Of a stretch of DNA of 64,000 bases, positions 26,182-35,132 are shown in pieces. The notes under the pieces are model-generated. The model did no database searches and was not told the origin of the DNA. It worked only from the letters and a program-made list of their open reading frames with translations. The stretch's first letter is position 1. Each line of letters begins with the position of its first letter. Source of the stretch: Sandaracinaceae bacterium (GTDB lineage Bacteria > Myxococcota_A > Polyangia > Polyangiales > JADJQN01); the NCBI GenBank assembly GCA_016712745.1, contig JADJQN010000015.1:186001-250000 (forward strand), given 5' to 3'. The position numbers were made by a program, and so were the translations under genes.

Positions 26182-26808
26182 TCAAGCGGGAGGGACGAGC
26201 GCCATACCACGCTTAAACGCCGGTCGCTCACCGAGCTTGCTCAGCCAACTCCGCACATAGCCGAAGTTGTCGAGCTCCACCCCGGCCTTCGATAACGCGA
26301 GCGCCCATGGGTAGAGCGCAATGTCAGCGATCGAAAGTTCATTCGTCACAAATTCCCGATGCGAGAAACGGGAGTCGAGAATGGCGACCAAACGCTTCGT
26401 CTCGTTTTGATAACGCTCAATCGCGTATGGAATTTTTTCCGGTGCGTGGTGGGCGAAGTGCTCTGCTTGACCGATCATCGGTCCCACCGCGCCCATTTGC
26501 CACATGAGCCAGCCAGTTACCTCGGCACGTGCGCGCGCTTCTATCGGAAACAGCTTGCCCGTCTTGTCGCCAAGGTACTGCAGGATCGCTCCCGATTCGA
26601 ACACTGCGAGCGGTGCGCCTCCGTCGTACGGATCGTTGTCGACAATCGTCGGAATGCGCCCGTTCGGGTTCAACGCAACGTAGGCCGCGCTCTTCTGATC
26701 GCCCTTGCCGAGGTTGACGAAATGCGTCGTGTACCTAAGACCAAACTCCTCGAGTGCGATGCTGATCTTCTGCCCGTTCGGGGTGTTCCAATAGTAGAGA
26801 TCGATCAT
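26182..26808 (-). CDS. glutathione S-transferase, YfcG/Ure2-like
   Basis: 208 residues; the ATG at 26808 gives MIDLYYWNTPNGQKISIALEE, matching the YfcG/YghU N-terminus. A longer frame upstream reads through the promoter region and is rejected. The thioredoxin-fold domain (1-85) contains NPNGRIPTIVDND and FESGAILQYLGDK (the glutathione gamma-Glu site SGA), followed by the all-helical domain. YfcG-type enzymes act as disulfide-bond oxidoreductases using glutathione. Divergent from the small lipoprotein gene at 26930. Confidence 0.88.
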   Translation of the reverse strand: MIDLYYWNTPNGQKISIALEEFGLRYTTHFVNLGKGDQKSAAYVALNPNGRIPTIVDNDPYDGGAPLAVFESGAILQYLGDKTGKLFPIEARARAEVTGWLMWQMGAVGPMIGQAEHFAHHAPEKIPYAIERYQNETKRLVAILDSRFSHREFVTNELSIADIALYPWALALSKAGVELDNFGYVRSWLSKLGERPAFKRGMALVPPA

Positions 26809-26929
26809 GCACGATGCATAGGGCCGACTGGCGCAATCGAAAGAGGCCCAATGATCATTTCGCGCGCCGCGTTGGGGGGGCGCACAATGGCCCTGTTGGA
26901 GAACTGCACTTTGCTCTACGCTCAATGAA

Positions 26930-27373
26930 GTGACGAAGAGCTTCTTGATCGCGCTAGCTGCATTGACCACACCCTCGTGTGCCACTGACCAATGCGGGCG
27001 GCCACCCGTAACCAATCCGACCCGAGGCGAAGTGACTACGGAATCGCGTGGCGAGCAGACCATCACGTTGAGCAGCATCCCCGCAGTGCAAGATATTGCA
27101 GGCCTCGTGGTTTCGGCTTCGGCTTTCGACCCCGATCAAAGCGGGTTTGACGAAGCGCGATGGAGGCGACTTTGGGCAACTGCACGACCGGTCGTCGCGA
27201 CAGATCCGATGATCTCAGCATGGAGCTATTCGCCTTGGCTCGAGGGATCATTTGCGACCGGTGAAGGAAGCTACAGCTTCGCCATCTTCCTCGGCGGACT
27301 GGGCACGCTGACCACGCCGAGCGGCCAGACGGGATATTTCCTCGTCGATGCCGCATCCGGCGCGCAAGAATAG
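26930..27373 (+). CDS. small putative lipoprotein
   Basis: 147 residues from a GTG at 26930. The N-terminus has a hydrophobic stretch and a lipobox-like TPSCA, then a Pro/Thr-rich start of the mature chain. The rest (SGFDEARWRRLWATARP, FAIFLGGLGTLTTPSG) is not recognised. It is separated by about 65 bases from the next plus-strand gene. Moderate confidence that it is a real exported protein. Confidence 0.5.
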   Translation: MTKSFLIALAALTTPSCATDQCGRPPVTNPTRGEVTTESRGEQTITLSSIPAVQDIAGLVVSASAFDPDQSGFDEARWRRLWATARPVVATDPMISAWSYSPWLEGSFATGEGSYSFAIFLGGLGTLTTPSGQTGYFLVDAASGAQE

Positions 27374-27438
27374 ACGCTGGGTGCTCCGGCGAGCTTTGGA
27401 CCTCCAGAGCAGTTTGCGGCAACGCGCGCCTTTCGTGC

Positions 27439-28023
27439 ATGATGTCGCAATGGCGAAAGGCCCTTGGACAACTCATGAAGAAGCAGCCGCCGAAGACCGC
27501 GCCTACTGGCAAAAGTGCACGATCGAGCAGAGGGTCGCGGCCGTTGAGCTCATCCGCCGCGCAACGACGCAAACTGCCGTCGGCGCTACCGGACGACTGG
27601 AGCGAGTTTTTGTCCTTGCTGATCAAGCACCGAGTCCGATTCATCATCGTCGGGGCACACGCGCTCGCCGCTCTCGGTAAGCCGCGCAATACACTCGACC
27701 TAGACATTTTCGTCGAGCCGAGCAATGTGAATGCACGCAAGTTGGAGAAAGCGATTCGGGCTTTCGGTTTTCCCGTACTCGCCGATGCGTCCCATGCGTT
27801 CGCTTTCGGCAAGCGGATGGCGCGGCTGGGCATCGAACCTCTTCGCATCGACGTCATGAACCATATCGATGGCGTCTCGTTTGCTGCCGCGTGGGCTGGA
27901 CGGGCGCGCGGCAAAGTCGCCGGGCTGTCGCTTCACTTTCTCGGCGAAGCGGAGTTTCGTCGCAATAAGCGCGCGGCCGGGCGTCCGAAGGACCTCCTTG
28001 ATTTAGCGCTGCTCGACGAATGA
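27439..28023 (+). CDS. nucleotidyltransferase-fold protein (DUF6036/AbiEii-like)
   Basis: 194 residues; ATG at 27439 or 27442. After a basic, low-complexity leader (about 1-50), the nucleotidyltransferase fold is visible: FIIVGAHALAALGKPRNTLDLDIFVEP, with G-x-H-A-L in place of the G-S motif and a D-x-D pair (DLDIF) for metal binding. Later IDVMNHIDGVSF gives a third acidic residue. Such proteins occur alone or as toxin/antitoxin partners; no partner gene is adjacent, since the next gene is a convergent membrane protein. Confidence 0.7.
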   Translation: MMSQWRKALGQLMKKQPPKTAPTGKSARSSRGSRPLSSSAAQRRKLPSALPDDWSEFLSLLIKHRVRFIIVGAHALAALGKPRNTLDLDIFVEPSNVNARKLEKAIRAFGFPVLADASHAFAFGKRMARLGIEPLRIDVMNHIDGVSFAAAWAGRARGKVAGLSLHFLGEAEFRRNKRAAGRPKDLLDLALLDE

Positions 28024-28042
28024 CCGGCCCCGGTGTGGCGCG

Positions 28043-28666
28043 CTAGCCGTTTCGCTGCACCAGGAACGGCTCGAGAAAGTCGTGAAGCGCGTTGCGCTTA
28101 CCGCCTGACATCACAGGCCCCGACCGACGTTCTATCCAAGGTGCGTGCGCGAATTTTTGTGTCTGCGCAATGCTCGCAGGCGCGGCCAAGTTTAGCATGC
28201 GGCCGTCACGCGGAATGCCGTACTGCAGGTACAAAACACCACCTGGGCCTTGCGCGCGCGCTACTTCGATCATGTTCGGTGTGAGTGCAACGGTTGTTTC
28301 GGTCTCGCCGACCCGGAATGTCAGTTGCGATGGAGCAACGAGCCGCACCCATAGATCCGCGTGTCGCGAGACGTGCCAGCCATGCAGCATGATGATGAAT
28401 GTGATCGTCGCCGCGCTCCCGCACGCAAGGAAGAGCACGAAGTGCACAGCTTGAATGTTCCGTCCAAAATCGCCGGTCGCGACAAGTGTTAAGCTGTTGG
28501 CCGTGATCCAACCCGCAACCGCGACGACAGCCACCAGAAGAACCCACACGTTCACGTCGGCGACCATGAAGGGAATGGAGTCGCCTCGCGCGCGCGAGAT
28601 GGCACGCGACTTCGCCACGAACGCGACCGCAAGGCCAAGGTTTATCGCGAGGACCAGCCAAATCAT
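28043..28666 (-). CDS. integral membrane protein of unknown function
   Basis: 207 residues. Three predicted membrane helices: near residues 1-18, 40-62 (VWVLLVAVVAVAGWI) and 75-97 (AVHFVLFLACGSAATITFIIML). The rest is a soluble C-terminal domain (HVSRHADLWVRLVAP onward). No family recognised. It converges with the nucleotidyltransferase gene, 19 bases between stops, and the nearest upstream feature on its strand is the tRNA-Glu gene. Confidence 0.6.
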   Translation of the reverse strand: MIWLVLAINLGLAVAFVAKSRAISRARGDSIPFMVADVNVWVLLVAVVAVAGWITANSLTLVATGDFGRNIQAVHFVLFLACGSAATITFIIMLHGWHVSRHADLWVRLVAPSQLTFRVGETETTVALTPNMIEVARAQGPGGVLYLQYGIPRDGRMLNLAAPASIAQTQKFAHAPWIERRSGPVMSGGKRNALHDFLEPFLVQRNG

Positions 28667-28742
28667 CGCGCACAGCTTAGCTGCAAAGCGCGACGATGCA
28701 CGGCTTGGTCGGTTGCGGCTGTTTCACTCAGCGCGCTGGTAG

Positions 28743-28815
28743 CGTCCCCACGGAGATTCGAACTCCGGTTCATGCCGTGAAAGGGCATTGTCCTGGGCCT
28801 CTAGACGATGGGGAC
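28743..28815 (-). tRNA. tRNA-Glu (anticodon TTC)
   Basis: 73 bases without an encoded CCA end. The acceptor stem GTCCCC pairs with GGGGAC, the D-arm reads TCTAGAGGCCCAGGA, the anticodon loop CTTTCAC gives TTC, and the T-arm is CCGGAGTTCGAATCTCCG. It lies 50 bases downstream of tRNA-Lys on the same strand, so the two may share a transcript. Confidence 0.95.
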
Positions 28816-28865
28816 TTGTCTTGCTTCCTCTTCCAACCAACAAAGGTAAAAACCGGTGAAACTAG

Positions 28866-28938
28866 TGAGCCGTTCCGGGATTGAACCGGAGACCGTCGGG
28901 TTAAAAGCCCGCTGCTCTGCCAACTGAGCTAACGGCTC
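28866..28938 (-). tRNA. tRNA-Lys (anticodon TTT)
   Basis: 73 bases, CCA not encoded. The acceptor stem GAGCCGT pairs with ACGGCTC, the D-arm is GCTCAGTTGGCAGAGC, the anticodon loop CTTTTAA gives TTT, and the T-arm is CTCCGGTTCAATCCCGGA-like with the invariant TTCAA. It starts 36 bases after the stop of mutH, so it could be transcribed together with dnaE-mutH. Confidence 0.95.
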
Positions 28939-28974
28939 GTGCCGGTCGAGACGGCGGCGGGGTGTGTAGCAACG

Positions 28975-29655
28975 CTAGGCAAGGGCGTCAAGAAGGGACG
29001 CCGTGAAGCTCGCGCGGAGGTAAAAGCCTCGCGGATTGATGTGCATAGGCGCCTCATCATCATCGATGCCCCGGGTGCGAATTCGCGAGTTGGCGGCTTT
29101 CGGGCGTACCTGAAGAGACCTGCCCACATGCGCAGTCAGGGCCTCAACGCCACCCCGTCCCACGACGCCGGCGATCTCTTCCCAGTCGTCACCGAGCTCG
29201 GTGTCTTGCTGCGGCGTGGGCGACCAGCAGAAGGCAGTGCCAATGCGGCGCTGAGCAAGAGGCAAGTTGCGGTCGCCTTCAACGGGAACCCACAACACGC
29301 GCACGAGCTTCTTGCGCACGCGGCTCTGCTGCCAATCTTCACCAGCGATGCGGTGCACGGGCGCCGTACACACGAACGTCGACTCGCTGGGACGACCGCG
29401 CACGTCGATTGGAAGCGTCTTCAGCTCAATGTTGATGCGCGTGAAATCAGGAACGCTGCTCGAGCCCGCATCAGCGCCAAGAGCGCGTTCGATCAGCGAG
29501 CCAACGAAGCCTTTGTGACGCCGTGGGTCGGGCAACTCATCGACGCCCATCTCGCGTGCCACCTCCGAAATCGTTCGACCCGCGAGTGCACGCGTGCGCA
29601 AAAGCAATTCGCTTTCGCTCTCAGGAGGCGAGATGCGCTCTAACGAAGCTCGCAA
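28975..29655 (-). CDS. mutH: MutH, GATC-specific mismatch-repair endonuclease
   Basis: 226 residues from a TTG start at 29655, which overlaps the end of dnaE by 16 bases; a GGGGA sequence lies about 6 bases upstream. With this start the D-x6-E-x-K site falls at Asp70, Glu77, Lys79 and a further lysine at Lys116, the same numbers as in E. coli MutH (229 residues). Other family blocks are intact: HKGFVGSLIERALGA, ELKTLPIDVRGRPSEST, VLWVPVEGDR, LQVRPKAANSR and PRGFYLRASFT. MutH nicks the unmethylated strand at hemimethylated GATC under MutL control. Its presence implies a Dam-type methylase, not seen in the window. Confidence 0.93.
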   Translation of the reverse strand: MRASLERISPPESESELLLRTRALAGRTISEVAREMGVDELPDPRRHKGFVGSLIERALGADAGSSSVPDFTRINIELKTLPIDVRGRPSESTFVCTAPVHRIAGEDWQQSRVRKKLVRVLWVPVEGDRNLPLAQRRIGTAFCWSPTPQQDTELGDDWEEIAGVVGRGGVEALTAHVGRSLQVRPKAANSRIRTRGIDDDEAPMHINPRGFYLRASFTASLLDALA

Positions 29656-32600
29656 ACTTTTTCCCCGAAGAGGCGCTCGAGTTGGGACAGCAGTGCCTCC
29701 GAGGGCTCCACCGAAAGACCCGTCGTGGCCAGTGTGACTGACCATTTCTCTTTCGCGTTCGAGGCGATTTCCACTGTGACCGGACATGGACCGGGGTGAT
29801 GTTCAAGCGTAGCGCGCAACTGCGCAAGCTTTTCGCGATCGGCTTTGTCCACAGGCACACGGACACGCACCGATTTGGCTTTGGCGCGCACTGTTTGACC
29901 GAGCAAGACCACTTCATCGAGCAGAAGCTTGGCCTGTGGAGCGCTCTGCACGCCGTCGTCCTCGGAGGTGGGCCCGCCGCCCCCCATGCGGTCCTGCTCG
30001 AACTGAACGGTTCCGGTAACGAGGACAGGCTCCGCCGCCAACAAAACTTCCCGCACCTTTTCGAGAATGCGCGGACGCACGATGACCTCAACGCGTCCAA
30101 GGGCGTCTTCGAGATTGAAGAAGGCGATCTTGTGACCGGCTTTCGTCGTCCGTTCGCGAAACGCTTCAACGGTGCCTCCGACCGTGACGCGTGCGCCCTC
30201 AGGACTGCTCGGCAGGGCCGCGGTGTCGGCATTGGTCATGCGGCGAATCTCGGATGCGTAGCGATCGAGGGGATGTCCCGAGACGTAGAAGCCTAAGGTT
30301 CCCTTCTCGCGCGAGAGCGTTTCGCGGCTATCCCATGCACCGACGTTCGGGAAGTCGTTGGGGCGCGCTTTGGTGGACTCGACCGTTTCGCTCGCCGCGA
30401 GCAGGCCGAAGAGATTCGTTTGTCCGCTCGTGCGCTCGGCGGTACGACGACGACCGCGCTCTAGAGCCGAGTCAATCGCGGCGAAGGCTTGAGCGCGTGA
30501 AATGTTGATGAGCTTGTGCGCTGCATCGAACGCGCCCGACTGCACGAGCGCTTCGACAACGCCTTTGTTCACGCGGCGCGCATCGATGCGGGCGGTGAAG
30601 TCGAATAGATCTGTAAACGCCTCCTCTTTCACGCCATCGCCGCTGCCCCGACGTGTTTCGAAAAGCGTCTCGAGAGCGGCCATGCCGCAGCCCTTCAAGC
30701 CACCCAAGCCAAAGCGAATGCGCGGCCCGAGCGCGTCACGCACTTTTCCGTTCAGCGCTACTGGCTCGTTCTTCTTGCGCGCCTTCGCGGAAGCAGTCGA
30801 CGGATCGTAGACAACCGTGAAGTCGAGCTCACTCTCGTTCACGTCGGGCGGCAATACGGTGATGCCCATGCTGCGCGCTTCAGCAACAGTGCGAACGACC
30901 TTGTCGGTCTTGTCTTTGTCGGCGCTCAAGGTCGCGCACACAAACTCCACGGGATAGTGCGTCTTGAGCCACGCAGTCTGATAGGTGATCAACGCGTAGG
31001 CTGCCGAATGCGACTTATTGAAACCGTAACCGGCGAAGTAGTCGATAAGCTGGAAAACGCGTTCGGCATCTTCCGCCGTGTAGTTTTTCGCGATGGCACC
31101 GGCGACGAATTTGGCCTTTTCCTTGGCCATCTCCTCCGCCTTCTTCTTACCCATGGCGCGCCGCAAAAGATCTGCGCCTCCGAGCGAGTAGCCGGCCATC
31201 TCGCGCGCGGCCTGCATGACCTGCTCCTGATAGACGATGACGCCGTAGGTGTCTTTCAAACACGCTTCAAGGCAGGCGTGCGGATACTCGACCTTCACGC
31301 GTCCGTGCTTACGCTGAACGAAATCGTCGACCATGCCCGAGCCCAAGGGACCGGGACGGTAGAGAGCGACTGCAGCGACGATGTCCTCAAAGCAGTCGGG
31401 CTTCAGCTTCTGGAAAAGACTCTGCATGCCGCTCGACTCGAGCTGAAAGACGTTGGTCGTTTCACCGGACGACAAGAGCGCGAACGTCGCTTTGTCATCC
31501 ATTGGGATGCGCTCGAGGATGAGCGGCTCCCCATCGCGGTCAGGACGCTTGTTGATCAATCGCTTGCACACGTCGATGACGGTCAGCGTGCGCAGTCCGA
31601 GGAAGTCGAACTTCACCAGGCCTGCGTATTCGACGTCATCCTTGTGGTACTGCGTGACGTAGGTATCGGGCTCGGGGCAGAAAACCGGAACGTGATCCCA
31701 CAGCGGGCCTTCACTGATCACGACGCCGGCCGCGTGCATGCCGGCGTGACGCGTGAGCCCCTCGAGCTTCATCGCCGTGTCGAGCAGTTCCTTGGTGGCG
31801 TTGTCTTCTTGATAGAGGGCCTTGAGCTTGGGCTCCGCTTCCATCGCCGCAGCAATCGCCACGCTCTTGCCCTGGATGGGCTCGGGAATCAGCGTTGCGA
31901 TGCGGCCCGCGTCTTGGGGCGTCATGCGCATTACGCGTCCGACGTCGCGCACAACGCTGCGGCTCTTGAGCAAGTGGAACGTCGCGATCTGTCCGACCGA
32001 CTCCCTGCCATAGGTCGCGCGCACGTAGTTGATGACTTCGTCGCGACGATCCATGCAGAAGTCGATGTCGAAATCGGGCATCGATACGCGTTCCGGATTC
32101 AAGAAGCGCTCGAAGAGAAGTCCGTACGGAATCGGATCAATGTCGGTGATGCGCAGCGCGTACGCAGCGATGGAGCCTGCGCCTGAACCACGACCGGGGC
32201 CGACAGGAATGCCTTGCTCCTTCGCCCAGTTGATGAAGTCCTGAACGATCAGGAAGTAGCCCGCAAAGCCCATGTCGACGATGACTTTGCATTCCCACTC
32301 GAGGCGATCGCGATATGCCTGCTCGTTGAGCGTGAGGCCTGCCGCCGATGCCTCGCGGAAGCGCTCTTCGAGACGGCGCTTTGAAAGCGTCGTGAAGTAG
32401 TCGGCCTCGCTCATTCCTTCCGGCGCTTTGAAACGCGGAAGTGAAGGGGGCTTCAGCGGCGTTGCCGAACCACCGCACATCTCCGCGATGAGCATGGTGT
32501 TCTCGATGGCGCCTGGAACGCTGCCGAAGCGCTGGACCATCTCGTCGGGGCTGCGCAAAAAGAGCTCGGTCGAGCCGTGATGCATGCGCTGCATGTCATC

Positions 32601-33272
32601 GAGCATTTGCCCAGATGCGATGCAGTGAAGCGCGAGCTGCGAGTGCGCGTCTTTTTGCTCGAGGTAGTGACAGTCGTTGGACGCTACGACGGGGATATTC
32701 ATTTCTTTGGCGAGCTCGACCAAGATCTTGTTGAGAGGCTTCTGCTCATGAAAGCCGTGATCCTGAAGCTCGACAAAGAACGCGTCGGGTTCGAATGAGC
32801 TGCGTAAGAGAGCCAGAGCCTCACGACCAGCGCGTCGACCCTTCATCAGAACTTCTTGCGCGAGGTAGCCGCCCATACAGCCAGTCAGAGCTACGATGCC
32901 CTTCTTATGCTGCTCGATGAACTCGAAATCAACGCGCGGCGCACCGTTGGTAAGTCCCGCGACCCAGCCACGGCTCACGATGCGAACGAGGTTCTGATAG
33001 CCCTCTTGGCCGCGCGCCAAAAGTACGAGATGGAAGTGATTGCGCGACCCTTTGACCGTGATGTTGATCTCAGAGCCGAGGATCGGCTTGATGCCAACGT
33101 CCTTCGCCGCTTTGTAGAGCTGCACGGCGCCGAACATATTGCCGTGATCGGTGAGGGCTACGGCGGGCATACCGAGCGACTTCACGCGCTCGACCAAAGA
33201 CTTCAGGCGGATCGACCCATCCAGCATCGAGTACTGCGAGTGGACGTGGAGATGTACGAACTCCGAAGCCAT
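29640..33272 (-). CDS. dnaE: DNA polymerase III alpha subunit
   Basis: 1210 residues (E. coli DnaE is 1160). The N-terminal PHP domain starts HLHVHSQYSMLDGS; the C-family polymerase core carries PDFDIDFCMDRRDEVI with the catalytic aspartates and GPGRGSGAGSIAAYAL; then a helix-hairpin-helix region and an OB-fold near the C-terminus (VTVGGTVEAF). The PHP metal-site histidines look largely preserved (HLHVHSQ, TDHGNMFG). It is the replicative polymerase and is cotranscribed with mutH, whose start lies within its last codons. Confidence 0.97.
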   Translation of the reverse strand: MASEFVHLHVHSQYSMLDGSIRLKSLVERVKSLGMPAVALTDHGNMFGAVQLYKAAKDVGIKPILGSEINITVKGSRNHFHLVLLARGQEGYQNLVRIVSRGWVAGLTNGAPRVDFEFIEQHKKGIVALTGCMGGYLAQEVLMKGRRAGREALALLRSSFEPDAFFVELQDHGFHEQKPLNKILVELAKEMNIPVVASNDCHYLEQKDAHSQLALHCIASGQMLDDMQRMHHGSTELFLRSPDEMVQRFGSVPGAIENTMLIAEMCGGSATPLKPPSLPRFKAPEGMSEADYFTTLSKRRLEERFREASAAGLTLNEQAYRDRLEWECKVIVDMGFAGYFLIVQDFINWAKEQGIPVGPGRGSGAGSIAAYALRITDIDPIPYGLLFERFLNPERVSMPDFDIDFCMDRRDEVINYVRATYGRESVGQIATFHLLKSRSVVRDVGRVMRMTPQDAGRIATLIPEPIQGKSVAIAAAMEAEPKLKALYQEDNATKELLDTAMKLEGLTRHAGMHAAGVVISEGPLWDHVPVFCPEPDTYVTQYHKDDVEYAGLVKFDFLGLRTLTVIDVCKRLINKRPDRDGEPLILERIPMDDKATFALLSSGETTNVFQLESSGMQSLFQKLKPDCFEDIVAAVALYRPGPLGSGMVDDFVQRKHGRVKVEYPHACLEACLKDTYGVIVYQEQVMQAAREMAGYSLGGADLLRRAMGKKKAEEMAKEKAKFVAGAIAKNYTAEDAERVFQLIDYFAGYGFNKSHSAAYALITYQTAWLKTHYPVEFVCATLSADKDKTDKVVRTVAEARSMGITVLPPDVNESELDFTVVYDPSTASAKARKKNEPVALNGKVRDALGPRIRFGLGGLKGCGMAALETLFETRRGSGDGVKEEAFTDLFDFTARIDARRVNKGVVEALVQSGAFDAAHKLINISRAQAFAAIDSALERGRRRTAERTSGQTNLFGLLAASETVESTKARPNDFPNVGAWDSRETLSREKGTLGFYVSGHPLDRYASEIRRMTNADTAALPSSPEGARVTVGGTVEAFRERTTKAGHKIAFFNLEDALGRVEVIVRPRILEKVREVLLAAEPVLVTGTVQFEQDRMGGGGPTSEDDGVQSAPQAKLLLDEVVLLGQTVRAKAKSVRVRVPVDKADREKLAQLRATLEHHPGPCPVTVEIASNAKEKWSVTLATTGLSVEPSEALLSQLERLFGEKVCELR

Positions 33273-33286
33273 TGGGGAGGGGCAAT

Positions 33287-33907
<621 letters not shown>

Positions 33908-33944
33908 CGTCTACCGCTGACATTCGACCGAGCGTTCAACGCGC

Positions 33945-34496
33945 TTAGCTTCGCATCTCGCTAGGCACACTGTGCTTCGAGCTCGGAGAAGCCTCATTGC
34001 TTGTAAACACGCCCGTGGCTCCGCTGCGTGCAAGAGACTCCTTCACGCGGTGTACTTGATCGCCAGTTTCTGCGTGCACGGCCAGCAGAACACTGCCTCG
34101 ATCCACAGGGCCCGAGTATGCTTTGGCTTCGATCGCGGGGAAGCGTAGGCCAATCAGCGCACCGATCACGCCCAGTAGCGCCGCGCCCACCGAGGCTGCG
34201 CTCAGCGCCGCGAAGATCGGTCCGGCTGCGATGAGGGACCCAAGCCCGACGATGGAAATCGTTCCGGTGCCGATCAAAAAGCCAATCGCGGCTGCCACAA
34301 GACCACCAACTGCTGCACCCATCGCCGCACCCTTCGCCGCGCGAGTGTGATGCTCGAAGGCAAAGTCGCGTGCTCCGGTGTGGTCAGCGATGATGACAGC
34401 GATGTCCGACTCGCTTGTTCCCGACGCGCGCAACTTAGCCACTGCATCGGCCGCCTGTGACCTCGTGTTGACCATTCCAAATACAACCTTGTTCAT
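33945..34496 (-). CDS. general stress protein, YflT/17M-like
   Basis: 183 residues; the ATG at 34496 has GGAG 9 bases upstream. The N-terminus (FGMVNTRSQAADAVAKLRASG, SESDIAVIIADH) matches the YflT/GSP17M domain. A Gly/Ala-rich double hydrophobic segment (about 55-115; AMGAAVGGLVAAAIGFLIG and LGSLIAAGPIFAAL) forms a glycine-zipper membrane region. A C-terminal VLLAVHAETGDQVHRVKESL strand-helix resembles heavy-metal-type folds. Such proteins are stress-induced in other bacteria; mechanism unknown. The next gene upstream on this strand is a BON lipoprotein. Confidence 0.7.
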   Translation of the reverse strand: MNKVVFGMVNTRSQAADAVAKLRASGTSESDIAVIIADHTGARDFAFEHHTRAAKGAAMGAAVGGLVAAAIGFLIGTGTISIVGLGSLIAAGPIFAALSAASVGAALLGVIGALIGLRFPAIEAKAYSGPVDRGSVLLAVHAETGDQVHRVKESLARSGATGVFTSNEASPSSKHSVPSEMRS

Positions 34497-34534
34497 TGTG
34501 ATCTCCTCAATGTCAGTGTCAGCAGACGAGCGAG

Positions 34535-34960
34535 CTAGGGATTTACTACGAGCTGGTTGTCCACGCTCCGAACGCCGTCCACGCGGCGGACGTCAGTTTC
34601 GAGCGCAGTTTTTTCTTCCGCGCTGGGAACTGAGCCGCGCAAGGTCACGACGGCGTTTTGCGTTACGATCACGCAGTTCTTCGCCGTAAACGAAAGGCGG
34701 CCATCGGCCATGACCAGCTCCCGGATCTGTCGCGTAATTTCCACGTCGTCAGGCGCTTCGGCTTGATCTTGGGCGGTGACTTCGCCCCCGTCCTCCGCGG
34801 GCGACTCGCGCTCAACGTCGCGCGTAACCTGCCGGGCACGACGCGGACGTGCTTCACGCGCCTCTTCGTTTGTGGGCGTGGTGGCTTCGGCATTTTCGTT
34901 TGCGCCACCGCAAGCTGCGAGCGTGAGAGCGGCGCCAAAGATGAGCGAAATCTTGTTCAT
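34535..34960 (-). CDS. BON-domain lipoprotein
   Basis: 141 residues from the ATG at 34960; a much longer frame continues upstream but crosses the divergent gene. The lipobox is LAACG. A charged linker rich in Arg, Glu and Asp (about 20-70) leads to a BON domain: EITRQIRELVMADGRLSFTAKN, VVTLRGSVPSAEEK, VDGVRSVDNQLVV. BON domains bind membranes or lipids and occur in OsmY-type proteins. It lies 38 bases from the YflT-like gene on the same strand, so both may respond to the same stress. Confidence 0.85.
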   Translation of the reverse strand: MNKISLIFGAALTLAACGGANENAEATTPTNEEAREARPRRARQVTRDVERESPAEDGGEVTAQDQAEAPDDVEITRQIRELVMADGRLSFTAKNCVIVTQNAVVTLRGSVPSAEEKTALETDVRRVDGVRSVDNQLVVNP

Positions 34961-35132
34961 GCTGCGGTACTCAGCATCAACCGTGCCTACGCCGCTATAG
35001 CGAAAAAGTCCGTCGTAATTGCGCGCGGCAGCCCACGGCGCGTGTGGCGTTTTTGCCGAAACGTCGCCAAAACCCACCACTGGCCACCGCGCGGACCGCG
35101 CAGCTGTGGCGGCAATGGTAGGCTGGCGTGTT

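Noticed and set aside
24313..26295. 660-codon plus-strand open frame across the beta-helix lipoprotein
   Set aside because: The opposite strand encodes a signal peptide and known folds; this frame has biased composition and no domain.
28666..28975. tRNA pair as an integration (attachment) site
   Set aside because: No integrase, no repeated tRNA 3' end and no foreign-looking genes nearby.
30957..32186. 409-codon plus-strand open frame within dnaE
   Set aside because: Antisense to the polymerase catalytic core; no domain.
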